Part shown: positions 31,114 to 41,587 of the stretch, piece by piece
Layout of the letters: each line of letters begins with the position of its first letter
How positions within the stretch are numbered: the stretch's first letter is position 1
Assembly (NCBI GenBank): GCA_963210315.1
Contig: OY723244.1
Location: 1,364,001 to 1,428,000, forward strand
Direction of reading: 5' to 3'
DNA from: Rhynchopus euleeides
Lineage: Eukaryota > Euglenozoa > Diplonemea > Diplonemida > Diplonemidae
Length of the DNA stretch: 64,000 bases
The notes under the pieces: model-generated
The model's database searches: none
Told to the model about the DNA's origin: nothing
The model's input: only the letters and a program-made list of their open reading frames with translations
Program-made: the position numbers and the translations under genes

Positions 31114-33437
31114 ATGCCCGAATGGGTTCGACCCGAGAGGGTGGGCCAGCACCACAAGGATGATGGCAACACGCTGGCGACTGCCGTCCGCTGGGTGCCC
31201 TCGGGCACCTCTGTCCGTATCGTGCAAGGCGAGTACTCGGGACGCACCGGCACCATCTCACGCTGCGTCGCTCTGAACGACTGCTGCACCACCGGCAGCA
31301 GCAGCTACTACTCTGTGGCGCTGGATGACGACGATGCGCTGGAGCTCGTCTGCCACGAGTCCCATTTCGACCGACACCACAGGGCATGGGCCGACACGCT
31401 TTCCGACACACGTCACATCCTCCTCCCACACGCAACGGGGTGCAGCACCTTCCTTTTCACCTCAGGCCCCAACCTGGACCGCCACTACAAGTCGGACAGC
31501 CGCACCGTGGACCTCAGCACCTTGCAGGACCTCCCCACGCCACCGTACGACTTTGCCTCCTTCCCGGGCGTCTCCCTCATCTTCGACAAGGCGCGGACGA
31601 ATGAGGATGAGTTCACAGCCCTCGGAGCGCTCCTCTCCCTGTTCGAAGAGAGCAACAGGGGTGGCATGCCCACTCACGCTGCTCCCGCTGGTGGGGATGC
31701 CGCCTCCACCACCACCACCCCCACCACTGCTCTGGGCAGCCAGCCCCCTGCCCCACCAGCCCCTGCCGCCGCCAGCAGCGGCAAGACAGATCAAAAGTGT
31801 TTGGCAGACGCTTCCGCAGAGAAGGGGCAGGATCCTTGCGGCAGGCAGGAGGTGGCAGAGGCGGGTGTTGGAGGGACCGCGGGGCAGCCTGCTGAGGTGT
31901 TCCCGATAGACCCGTCGGATGTGGCGGGGTTCGGTTCGGAGGAGGTCGTGCAGAAGTATATCCGCAGGTTTGCCGGGTCGCCGGATGCGGTGCGCGAGGC
32001 GCTGTGCAACACCCACCCCGCGGCGCAGGCAATCGCGCTCTGCCTGCCGTCGCAGGAGGCGACGGGGGAGCTGGCCCTCTCCACCACATCCATCCCGTCA
32101 CTCAGCGCCTCCACCCTGAGCTCCATTTGGGACACGCTGCACGACTCTGGCCTCGATATCCTCGACACGCAGGAGCCTCTACTCGCCATCGCATCGACCC
32201 ACGGCCCCGGCTTCGCCACCGCCCTCATATGGGTCGCCTTCGTGATGAACCGTTGCACCATCAACCATGCCCCCACACCCGCCGACCCCGCCGCTGCCAA
32301 GCCAGTCCCCTCCCCTCCATTGCAGCCAAGCGGGGGCGGGACAGCTGCGGCAGCAGCAAGGCCTTTAGTCCGCTCCATCCCGCCCCCAGGGTGTGACGAT
32401 GTGTATGGCAAGGTTGGCTGGTCCCCAGCGCCTGCCTCGCAGGAGAAGGTCGCCCGGACCGGGCCCGGGGATCTCGGATTCATGCAGGGGCTGTGGGTGA
32501 CGCTTAAAGAGAGGACGCCCGTCTCCGTCACGGGGGGGAAGGTGCGGTTCCGCGTTGGCGGTGTCGGGGCGTCCTTCGGAACCCCGTGGGATGTCGTGGC
32601 GGATGAGTCGGGGATCTACCTGCTGGGGTCGCGTCTCAGCGAGGCGACGTCCACCACAGCCACGCTCCGCTGGGATGACGGCGACGTGTGGTATCAGGTA
32701 CAGGAGGAGGCGCAGCTGGACCAGCTGGGCGCCGGGCCTGAGTTTGGGCTGATCTCGCCCGCGAAATCGGCAGGGAGGGTGCCCAGGCCGCCTGGGGCAG
32801 CCGTTTCGGGGGTGCAGCAGCAGCAGCAGGCGAAGCGTCCCATGTCTGCCCCGGCGACGAGCCAGGCGGGCTGCGGTGCAGCGCAGCGGGAGTTGGTGGT
32901 GGCGGAGGGCGGCGCCCTCGTGTCGTGCCAGTACGACCCCCCCTTTAAATGCGACAATGCGGCCTGGGGCGCTACCGACTATGCCAACAAGATAGTGCAC
33001 CAGCAGCTGATGCTCCTCACGGATGGGAAGCTGCGGGAGGAGTTTGACCGGTATGTCGGGGCTGCTGAAGGGGGTGGGTGGGGGCGGTTGTTTTTTTGCT
33101 GTAAAGTTGTCCCGAGGTCGCGGTAAAAAAGACTGTGTGGGCAGCGCACCGGTCGGGACACGCATAAATATACTCCCCCCCCTGCACACAGGCTTGATAA
33201 AACGGGCGACGGGCGGATCACTAGGAGGGCGCTTGAAGACTATTTCGACTCGCTGGACCATCTGGGCGTGCGTTGCAAGAAGTTTGTCGACCGCGTGCTG
33301 GCTACGGTATGCATCACACGCCACTGTAGATCGCTGCATTCCTTTCCTGTTTGCAGGTGTCGCACGGCCTCGATGACTCTGATGAGGTCGGGTTTGACGA
33401 GTTTGCCCTAGTCTACTTGCGAATGGCTGCGAGGTAG
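31114..33437 (+). CDS. KOW-like and EF-hand protein, three exons
   Basis: Exons 31114-33050, 33192-33306 and 33357-33437 join in frame. Donors are GTATGT (33051) and GTATGC (33307), acceptors CACACAG and TTTGCAG. The product is 710 residues from the ATG at 31114; an in-frame ATG at 30916 would add 66 low-complexity residues. An N-terminal TSVRIVQGEYSGRTGTISR resembles a KOW motif. The middle contains Pro/Ala/Ser-rich linkers and unrecognised folded regions. Across the first splice the sequence reads FDRLDKTGDGRITRRALEDY, a good EF-hand loop (D.T.D.R), and exon 3 ends LDDSDEVGFDEFALVYL, a second EF-hand. So the C-terminus is probably a paired calcium-binding module. Exon 1 includes a CAG run coding five Q near residue 570. 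A KOW plus EF-hand combination is unfamiliar to me. Function unknown; calcium-responsive nucleic-acid or protein binding is conjecture. Confidence 0.78.
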
Positions 33438-34721
33438 CGCTGGGTGTGCAATGTGTGCTGACGCTGCGAATGTGACGGAAAATCGCGTGAAAAAAAGAAA
33501 ACGCACTAAATAAAAAACCCCCCCCCCCACACAGCGCGCCACTCCCTGGACCCATCCACCCCCACCCCTCTGCCCTCTTCCGAGAGCGGTGGCACACAGC
33601 TAGACGAGCGCCCCCCCGAGCGTTTCGAGAGAGTGTGTGTATGGTGCGGGTGTTCTCGTGAGGGGGATACTCACACTGAAAGCATGCAAGAGGGGGAGGG
33701 GGTGAGGGTGACAGAGAGAGCGAGGCTTTCTCTCGTGTTGAAAAATGCGCGAATAGCGACCGTGCGTTACTGGGGAGCAGGCAAGCGTTAAGAGTTGTCC
33801 TACGTGGGGTTTATCCTGCCACCGGTCATGCTGCAGCATGGAGCAAAGGAAATGCCCATCCCAGCATGACGCATGTGTGTTGTTGGCACAGGGGGGCCCT
33901 CGCGACCAGTCAGAGCTCGTCTCAGCTCGTCAGCCAGTGAGGGGGAAGTGGGCCGTGGCTCACTTTTTCTCACTCAGTCACACCTGGCAGCGAAGGCCCC
34001 CCTCAGAAGTGTATAAAATTGAGCTGTGTGTGTTGGCGGAGGCCCCACCAAGAGCTTGGTGGTGTCTGCACGGCTATAAACAGAGGTTCACGCGTGTGTG
34101 TGTTGATCACTTTAGGTGGGTTAACCCTGCACGGGTCCTAGCCCACCCTGTGTGTGTGTGTCTCGCAAAACAGGTGGCGCGCTGCCACACGGTTTGGCCG
34201 CCAGATGGCGGGGTCGGCTCTCGTTATATAAACTTATTCACGTCTGGTCGCGATCCGTTCCCGGGCTTTGCGGCAATTCATTCGTGGCGTGTTTGCACCC
34301 TCACACACACCGACAACACCCTCGCCTGCCGATGAAGGGCGCGGTGTGCGTGGGGCAGAAGATGGAAGCTGCTTCTTTTTATTGTTTCTCTTCAACGGAA
34401 TGCGTCATCTGCAAAATAAAATCAGAAGCGTTTTTGGTGCCCCTGATTTACCCCTTTTTCACTACGCACAAACTACGCAATCTGGGGGGGGGGTCTCGCT
34501 TTTTGGTCCCCCCCCAGTTTTTTTTGGTCCCCCTTTCTGTGTGGCTACTGAGACAGGACTGGAGGCACTGCGCTGACCGAGCAAAAAATTATTGCCAGAA
34601 CCCACTATACACCGTACGAAAGAACGCACGACATGTGGGGCGGGACTCCAGAAACACCTGGGCAAGGTTGCCCCATGCCCAGAAACACCTGAGAAGGAAG
34701 TGAGTTCCAGGAGCCGCGTAG
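33438..34721. other. no supported gene
   Basis: Contains MITE F copy 2 and GT-rich stretches. The motif TTTCACTACGCACAAACTAC at 34457 recurs at 35389. Confidence 0.45.
33891..34002. mobile_element. MITE (family F), copy 2
   Basis: Ends GGGGGGCCCTCGCGACC and GGCAGCGAAGGCCCCCC. The inner CTCACTTTTTCTCACTCAGT is shared with copies 3 and 4 (as TTTTTCTCACTCAGTCACAC). Flanking ACA/TCA is an imperfect 3-bp duplication. Confidence 0.7.
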
Positions 34722-35340
34722 AACACCCTCGAGATTGTGAATGATGATACGATCACAGCCTTCAGGGCGCTGCGAGGTGCCACCCTGAAGGTGGCCCTTG
34801 ACATCAAGGAGAGCGTCGGCCGAGGGGTCGACGAAAAGCTGAAGAAGGCGCTACTGGCACTGGATCCCGCGGGGTATACGGAGGTCACCGCCACACAGGC
34901 AACCTCCGCTGACAACGTCCAGGAGACGTTATCCGAGGGGATCACAACGGCACTAGAGATCTGTGTCACGGGATCCAGGCGCCCACTCTCCCTCGACGGT
35001 CTGGGGATTGTTGTTGGGTATGGTGTCGTTTCCTGCAGCTGCAAAAAAGCGTAGCAACTGTGCTTCCTTCTTCCTTAATGATGCGTTGACGCTTCCACCC
35101 GGAGGAGCTGAAGCAGGCACCGCTTAATGATGCGTTGATGCTTCCACCCGACGAGCTGAAGCAGGCACCGCGCCAAAGGGCACCCCCAAAGAGACCTGCA
35201 AAGACTGCGTCGAAACCCGCACCGAAGGCTGCCAGCGCTGCAGCACCTGAAGAACCTGCAGCACCTGCAGCACCTGAAGCGCCTGCACCCTCACTGACCC
35301 CGGAACAGCAAGAACTCCTTGAGTTTGGGGTCCCGGCATA
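34722..35340 (+). other. possible exons of an unrecognised gene
   Basis: Frame 34722-35054 lacks an ATG but reads like protein (VALDIKESVGRGVDEKLKKA, DPAGYTEVTATQATSADNVQ). A second frame, about 35100-35340, encodes a K/P/A-rich segment ending TPEQQELLEFGVPA. Between them is a 52-bp tandem duplication (TTAATGATGCGTTGA...GCAGGCACCG). Joining them would need an intron I cannot place. Function unknown. Confidence 0.3.
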
Positions 35341-35740
35341 GAGACAGAGAATGGCTGAGTAAATCAAAAAATGAGACCCCCCCCCCCTTTTCACTACGCA
35401 CAAACTACGCAATATGGGGTCGTCAGGGGCACCAAGTTTTGTGATTTTTGCTCTGGCATGTTTCGCACACGGCTGCCATACGTGCCGTACACAAATGGAA
35501 CGAATCGGGCACATGCCGCCCCAAACTGGCATGGGAGGAGGGATGTATGTGTTGCAGTTGGCAGCACATCAAGAGCTGGCTCCTCTTGTGCTCGACACCC
35601 GCGTATTATGATCTAAAACCCCTATCGCCACCCAGGAGGCGGCGGAAGAACCACCGGCCACCGGTCCTGACACAAATACCCTGCGCTGCAAATACCCCCC
35701 CCCCCCCCCCCCCTTCCCCACCCCCCCCAACCAGGCATGT
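35341..35740. other. no supported gene
   Basis: Second copy of the ACTACGCACAAACTACGCAA motif at 35392, then a long C run at 35694. Short frames only. Confidence 0.45.
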
Positions 35741-35744
35741 CGCT

Positions 35745-36010
35745 AAGCGTCGACCGTCGACCCAGTGATTTGAGGTTTCCCCCCCCATAAAAAAGCGTCG
35801 ACCCAGCGTCGACCCAGTGGACTGGGTTGACGCTTGGTCGAGGCTTGGAGCGTCGACCCAGTGGAACTGGGTTGCCATTCAAGCCTGGACCAAGCGTCAA
35901 CCCATTTATTACACTGGGTCGACGCTAACCTAGCGTTGACCCGGTTACACTGGGCCGACGCTCACCAAGCGTCGACCAAGCGTCAACCAACTTTCACTGG
36001 GTCGACGTCG
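35745..36010. repeat. cluster of AGCGTCGACCCAGTG motifs in both orientations
   Basis: At least ten copies of (A)AGCGTCGACC or GTCGACCCAGTG and their complements (ACTGGGTCGACGCT, GGTTGACGCT) within 265 bp. Many can pair with each other. Spacing is irregular, so this is not a simple tandem array. Confidence 0.85.
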
Positions 36011-36020
36011 AAGAGAGTAT

Positions 36021-36200
36021 GGTTTTGCAGGAACAGATGCTCACTACCGTGGCCTCCGGCGGCTGCCGGGAACCGACGCGCCTCTCCCAGTCGCCTCAGG
36101 GGGCGCAGCCAACTCACACAGAATCTGTACACCCACAATGAACAGATGTTCACTACCGTGGCCTCCGGCGGCTGGGGGGCTCTGCCCCCCAGACCCCCCA
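36021..36200 (-). repeat. GTGGCCTCCGGCGGCTG repeat pair (family L)
   Basis: AACAGATGCTCACTACCGTG and AACAGATGTTCACTACCGTG begin two copies, about 105 bp apart. The second ends in GGGGGGCTCTGCCCCCC. The reverse complement occurs at 11452-11512. Confidence 0.75.
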
Positions 36201-36688
36201 TCTCGCGTGCCCGTCTAGTAACCAAGTCCTTGCGCTTTGACGGCCGTGGCATATCAGGGGGCAGCGTCGAAATCATGGTCCCGAAAGCCATTTTTTTGGT
36301 TTCCTCCGGCACCCGACGGCGCGAGCGGGAGAGGAACCACGGAAGGAACCCAGCGCCTCACACCGTGCCCACCTAGTGGTCCACCGATGGGAAAATTTGG
36401 GAACAACACGAGCGCGCGCGAAGCGCGCGCGAGAAAAATTGACCCCTAGTGTTTTCCCCCCTGATCCCCCCCCAAAACAGGAGCGTCAACCCACCAAATC
36501 TGCAAAATCGAAAAGTTAGCGACAGGCCTGCCCCCCAACCCTCATCCGGACAACCCACTGCCCTGCCTTGTTTATGCATTGTGTGCTTGCAACTACGTGC
36601 TATTCAGGGGGCCTTGCCCCTCCCCAGCTGCCATTCACACCAAACACCGTCACACCACACAAAAATCGCACCACTTGCTTGGAGTGCT

Positions 36689-36729
36689 GATAATGGATGG
36701 GATGTGGATGAGCATTACAAAGCAATTGA
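36689..36729 (+). repeat. dispersed 41-bp motif (family W), copy 2
   Basis: Same sequence as 28316-28356 with two differences. It is followed after 10 bases by a CCA repeat and CAG at 36767-36769, the likely acceptor of the exon that holds the start of the next gene. Confidence 0.8.
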
Positions 36730-36869
36730 CAAAAACCGCACCACCACCACCACCACCACCACCACCCAGCGCGTCGTTGCCGGGTTTTCCCACCGAGGCC
36801 TTTGTTGGAGCCTCGTCGACAGCATCGACCCCATCTCCCATCTCCTCACCCGCAAAGCAGTGTGACACA

Positions 36870-38037
36870 ATGGGGAAGCAGCTTATCGCAGAGCTCCCGC
36901 CGATGGAGTCGGCGGACCTGGTATGGAGCTGTGCGTGTCAGGCGTTGTTGGGCTGGGGGAGGGGGGGGAGCACTTTGGGGGGGGGGGTGCCGCGTACAGG
37001 GTGCACAGACATGACATACCACCCCCTCCCCTCCCATCTACTCTCCATTTCTGGTTCCCTTTTTGCCGCCACTATCACCACCACCACCACCCACCACCCC
37101 GCCTCCCTGCGCTCAACAGAAGGAGTTCGAGAACACCGTGTACCCGTGGGGCCAGCAGCGTAAGGTGCGCAAGAACCAGCTCGCAGTTGCAGGCGTGGGC
37201 GGTGCCGCGGGTGCCGCCTTCGGGTGGGTCTGGCCTGTCGTGATGCGCCGCAACACGTCTCTGGTGGGCGGCCTGATGGTGCTGGCCTTCGGCATGGGGG
37301 GCACCATTGCCGGGCACTCCGCTGGCCTCCAGCTGTACCCCAGCGTATGATGGGGGGCGGGAAAGGGAGGGGGGCCTTTGGGGTGGCTTTCTGCATGCGG
37401 GCTGTATACGGATGGCACAGCCAGTGCATACAGAAGCAACGCACACTCTCTTAACAGAGAGTCCAGGAAGTCGGAGACACTGATTGGAGTCTTGATGTAT
37501 TGGATGGGGTGTGGGGATGGGCATCGCAAAAAAATCAATAGAGAATGCGCACAGAAGCAACACACACTCTCTCTTGGGGCAACCGCTGTGACGTAGGGGT
37601 GGGCGGGGAGTGGGCACAGATCCGCGCAGGGTTACCCAGTTAAAACCACTATCACTACACACACACTCCGTGACCAACCGCCAACAGGTTGCGGGGAACG
37701 CGGAAACGACGATGATGCGCCGTCTGTGGTGGGCCAAGAAGTGCTCGGCCGACTTCGAGTACTCCTTCGACCAGGCAGAATTCGTATGTCACCAAACCAT
37801 GAACCCGGGACACCACACAGATGGGGCACAGCAAGGAGGAGGCCCTGTCAATTGCTTTGGTATCAACACTCCAAGCAATGTTTCCTATACTCTAGCACCA
37901 GCACAGCTGGTGGAGGGGGGGGCTGTGATGCCGCGCTGTGATGTTTGAGGCAAGTCACCACCTGCCGCAACCACCACCACCACCACCACCACCCATGGCA
38001 GTCTCAACAATACCCGCACGTGAAGTCTGTGCTGTAG
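36870..38037 (+). CDS. small two-TM membrane protein, four exons (135 aa)
   Basis: Exons 36870-36920, 37120-37344, 37688-37783 and 38002-38037 are all in phase 0. Donors are GTATGG, GTATGA and GTATGT; acceptors CAACAG, CAACAG and TGGCAG. The product starts MGKQLIAELPPMESADL and has two hydrophobic spans, LAVAGVGGAAGAAFGWVWPV and SLVGGLMVLAFGMGGTIAG, both rich in small residues and GxxxG-like spacing, separated by a basic MRRNT turn. The C-terminus is hydrophilic and ends QQYPHVKSVL. The size and two Gly-rich spans recall small mitochondrial inner-membrane proteins, but I cannot name a family. Exon 1 is open upstream to 36770 and would add 33 Ser/Ala/Thr-rich residues, possibly a targeting peptide, if an earlier exon supplies the ATG. 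A stop right after donor 2 (GTATGA) would give a shorter isoform if unspliced. Confidence 0.72.
37493..37540 (+). repeat. dispersed 41-bp motif (family W), diverged copy
   Basis: GATGTATTGGATGGGGTGTG then GATGGGCATCGCAAAAAAATCAAT keeps the order of the motif. It lies inside intron 2 of the membrane-protein gene. Confidence 0.55.
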
Positions 38038-38657
38038 GCCGGCGCGGGTATTGTGTTTAGCGGGAGATGAAGGGGGGAGGGAGGGAGGGTGCGACGAGCG
38101 TCGAGTCGGGAGAGAATGAGGTTGAAGAGTTGCAAGAGAGACCCGCACAGGGGTGTACCGTCCCCCCGCCCCCCTACCTCACCGGCACACACACATCCAC
38201 ACGCACCGTGGCGGGGCGAGGTGCAGAGAGGAGTGGGCTTGGCCTTCTGGCTCGGGCTGGGATTGAGAGGGACAAGTTGTGGCTTGCCTCCCCAACCTGT
38301 GCCCCAACAAGGGCGAATCGCACACTCTTCCTCGCGCGTGTGTGTTGCGCACACTGCACAGCAAATTGCCAAAGAAAAAAAGGGGGGGGGAGAGAAGAAA
38401 AAAAACCGATTTCGCGTGGATTTTTTTGTGTGTTGTGTTCTGAAAAATACCTTGTCCCTCACTTCTTGACGGCTATGCAACATGTGTGCTTTTGTGGCGT
38501 GTGGCTTGTGCAACAAAACACACGACACCCCCTCCCCCTCCCTCCAGGGAGCTCCCCCGCCCCCTCCCCCCATCACCGCGTGGCGCTTGCTGAGTGACTG
38601 GCCTTCAGCCCCTCTCAAAGTGCTTCTGACATTTTTCCAAAAAAAAAAAGATTCAGT

Positions 38658-38766
38658 GGGGGCCCTCGCTACGAGTCACTGTGAGTCACGAGTCGTCAGT
38701 TTTCAGCCAAACCTGGCCGACTTCTCACTTTTTCTCACTCAGTCACACTTGGTAGCGAGGGCCCCC
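38658..38766. mobile_element. MITE (family F), copy 3, AGT duplication
   Basis: GGGGGCCCTCGCTACGAGTC to TGGTAGCGAGGGCCCCC, 109 bp, with AGT at 38655-38657 and 38767-38769. Differs from copy 4 at about two bases, so both moved recently. Confidence 0.9.
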
Positions 38767-39500
38767 AGTGAAATTCAGAGAAATTTAAAAAAAAAATTCA
38801 CGCGTGTGTGCCACAGCCAGGAGGGAGCATTAGATTTCGTTCGGTGCGACCTACACTGCAGCAAGGGGGGACGTGTGGGGTGCGTGCGTGTGCCTGTGTG
38901 TGTGTGTGGGAAAAAGGCGGGGCGTGCAGTGTCTGTGCGGGGGTATTTTTTGCTTCGGGGTTGTGGTAGGGTGGTAGACAGAGTCGGTGGAGAAAGGGTG
39001 GGTGGGGTGTATGTGGGGTGCTACAACACCCAACAAAGCAGCAGGCAACGATCTTGCCGGACCCCTGCCCCACCACCCATCCGCCACCCCTCCTCTTCCT
39101 CCTCGTTCTCTTCCCTCCTCCCCGGCTCGGCCCAGGCCAACCCAACATCAGCTCCCCAGTGAGTGTGTCTTCGCTGGGGAGAGTGTTAGGGGGGGGGGGG
39201 GGCAACTGCAAAATTTTGCAGCAGATCCGGAAACAAAATATGGGGGTGGGTGGGGAGAGGGGGGGGGGGGGGGTGGCAAAAAAACAAAGCAAAACGGCAG
39301 CAGAGTCGAAGGGAAAAAGGGGGGGGGGTGGGGGAAAGCACAAAGCAAAGGCAAAGAAAAGGGGGCAGGAAACCTGTGCAAGGGGGGGGAGGGCACCGAT
39401 CGATTCTGGGTGGACATGCCCCATCTGCTGGCTAAAAATTGACCTCGCCCTCCCTCCCCACCCCACCTCTGATGTGACGACACACCCCACACACTCCCGG

Positions 39501-39534
39501 GATGGGATGTGGATGAGCATTACAAAGCAATTGA
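39501..39534 (+). repeat. dispersed 41-bp motif (family W), copy 3
   Basis: GATGGGATGTGGATGAGCAT followed by TACAAAGCAATTGA, identical to copy 2 over 34 bases. Confidence 0.8.
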
Positions 39535-39596
39535 CCCCACACACCCCCGCGTGTCCCACCTCGCCGTGCCGTGACTTCCTGATGTTTTTTTTGTGC

Positions 39597-40042
39597 TGAG
39601 TGGTCGGAACACACAGCACTTTCCTTTGAAGTTACTTTTCTCACACCCCCCCTCCGACCCCCCACCCCCAACCCCACCACACCACCCCCGCTACACACAC
39701 ACAGGGCCTGGAACCCGGGTCGGGGCGACCCGTGGCAACTCCGCCCCCTCCTCCTGGCAGGGGGGGCCGACTTCCCTGTGTCGAAGCGTCAACGCAACAA
39801 ACAAAAGGAAATTCATCAGAGCGGTTGTAGCTGTGAAGTGTTAGGGCGCTTTTGCTGAGTGGTCGGAACACACAGCACTTTCCTTTGAAGTTACTTTTCT
39901 CACACCCCCCCCCCCTCCGACCCCCCACCCCGAACCCCACCACACCACACCACCCCCGATACACACACACAGGGCCTGGAACCCGGGTCGGGGCGACCCG
40001 TGGCTACCCCGCCCCCTCTCCCTGGCAGGGGGGCCGACTTCC
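39597..40042. repeat. 259-bp tandem duplication upstream of the RS gene
   Basis: TGAGTGGTCGGAACACACAG and the following 190 bp recur with a 259-bp period. Each unit ends with an acceptor-like ACACACACACAG followed by GGCCTGGAACCCGGGTCGGG. The duplicated block might hold a duplicated 5' exon of the gene at 40274. Confidence 0.85.
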
Positions 40043-40273
40043 CCACCTCACACACACAACAACCAACCCCCGCGCTGCGCGGGGGGGGGGGGGGTCGGGG
40101 GCGGGGAGGGGTAGTGTGTCAGCGGTGGTGGAAAGCGCCTGTGGTGCGCTGGGAATTGAGAAAAGAAGAAACACCCGCCGCCGAAAGCCCACAGCGAAAC
40201 GCAGCGCAGGAGGTGGTAAGCCCCCCTGGGGTCGGGGGGGGGGGGGGGGTAGTGCCGGCGGTGGTGGCAAGCG

Positions 40274-41587
40274 ATGCCGCCCCACTCCGCACCGCCCGAC
40301 CCCGCCGCCGGCACAGCCCCCGTCTCCCCGCCACCCCCGGTGCTGGGCCTGGCTGCGGCGGTCCCCCCGGACGCCTTCCCCAGGTGGGCTGAGGACTACG
40401 TGCTGTACGGGACGGAGTCGGAGTTCCCCAGCGATGCGGAGATCCCGCAGGGCTGCCCGCCGTCCCCTCCAGGCAGAGACGTCGGGGGCGGCGCAGCCGC
40501 GCCACCCGGGCATGGCGTCAAGCAGAGCGCATCACCCTCTGTGGTGGTCGACGCCGCAGCACGGCCCCCGCGGTCTTCCAAATCTCCGGCACCCGCGTCG
40601 ACTCCCCCGGCGGTGCACACCCACACCCACAGCCCAGCAGCCCCGCTGCACCGCATCGCTATTCCGAGCGCGCCGTCACCGCCCCCCCCGGCCTCTGTGG
40701 GTGGCATGGAGCTCGTCACACCGCAGGCGGCACGGCTGCTGCTGGACGAGCGGTCCCAGGCTGTGAAGGGCATGGCCCCCTCCAGCACCACCACCTCCTC
40801 CTCCTCCGCCCCCCAGAGTGCCAAATCCGCGAGGTCGGCGGCTGCGCTGGGGCAGCCGGGGCAGAGGCAGGGGTCCTCTGTCCCCGCCACCACGCCCTCC
40901 GCCGCTGCGGCCGCCACCGCCGTCTCCTCCTCCTCTGCAGACCACCGCGACCGGCGGGAGCGGGAGCGGGATCGGGACCACCAGCAGCGGGACCGGCGCG
41001 GGGACCGCGGGGAGCGCGCGGCGAGCTGGAGGGAGCCACGGGGAGGCGACCAGCGCAGCAGCCGCCGCGACGACGACCGGGATGGCGGGTCTCGGAGGGG
41101 GCGCGAGGGTGGCGGCGCCGACTGGCAAGGGTCCTCCTCACGCCGGGGCGGTGGGCGGGACGAGCGGGACCGGGACAGGAGGGACCGGGAGCGCGACAGG
41201 CGGGTCCGACGCGGGAGACGCAGCGACGACTACCGCGATGGGAGGGATCGGGGGCGTGGCGGCGGCGGTGGCGGCGGTGGTGGTGACGACCGTCGGCGGC
41301 GGAAGCGGAGCCCAGGCGGAGGGAGGCGCCGGGACAGGCGGCGGCGCCGCAGCAGGAGCAGCAGCAGCAGCAGCGCCTCCGGTGGCGGCGGGCGCGGCGC
41401 GCGGGGCAGCAGCAGGTGGCGGAGGGGGGGCAGTGCCGGAGGAGGCGGCGGCGGCAGGAGGCACCGCAGCAGCCCTTCGCGAGCTGCGTCGTCGTCGTAT
41501 TCCCGGTCGCCGAGCTCCAGCAGGTCCTCATCCCGGAGGAGCGGGGGGCATGGCGGTGGCGGTGGCGGTGGCGGTGGCGGTTCCTAG
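40274..41587 (+). CDS. arginine/serine-rich protein (437 aa)
   Basis: ATG at 40274. Residues 1-130 are Pro/Ala-rich with a short ordered piece (FPRWAEDYVLYGTESEF). A second ordered piece (MELVTPQAARLLLDERSQAV) lies near residue 145. From about residue 220 the chain is almost only R, D, E, G and S: RD/RE/ER-type repeats (RDRRERERDRD), then RRRRKRSPGG, RRSRSSSSSS and a final SYSRSPSSSRSSSRRSGG before a glycine run. RS and RD/RE domains are known from nuclear pre-mRNA splicing factors, which is the likely setting. No RRM is visible, so it is an RS-only protein or an upstream exon is missing. Codon bias is strongly GC, and the same region is open in other frames, so trust rests on the recognisable RS pattern. 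Confidence 0.72.
   Translation: MPPHSAPPDPAAGTAPVSPPPPVLGLAAAVPPDAFPRWAEDYVLYGTESEFPSDAEIPQGCPPSPPGRDVGGGAAAPPGHGVKQSASPSVVVDAAARPPRSSKSPAPASTPPAVHTHTHSPAAPLHRIAIPSAPSPPPPASVGGMELVTPQAARLLLDERSQAVKGMAPSSTTTSSSSAPQSAKSARSAAALGQPGQRQGSSVPATTPSAAAAATAVSSSSADHRDRRERERDRDHQQRDRRGDRGERAASWREPRGGDQRSSRRDDDRDGGSRRGREGGGADWQGSSSRRGGGRDERDRDRRDRERDRRVRRGRRSDDYRDGRDRGRGGGGGGGGGDDRRRRKRSPGGGRRRDRRRRRSRSSSSSSASGGGGRGARGSSRWRRGGSAGGGGGGRRHRSSPSRAASSSYSRSPSSSRSSSRRSGGHGGGGGGGGGGS

Larger units (their letters stand above)
38038..39594. other. no supported gene
   Basis: G-run rich, with MITE F copy 3 and W motif copy 3 inside. Frames on both strands are low complexity. Confidence 0.45.

Noticed and set aside
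40716..41531. Long frames antisense to, or out of frame with, the RS-rich gene
   Set aside because: High GC leaves all frames open; only the 40274 frame gives a recognisable RS/RD pattern.
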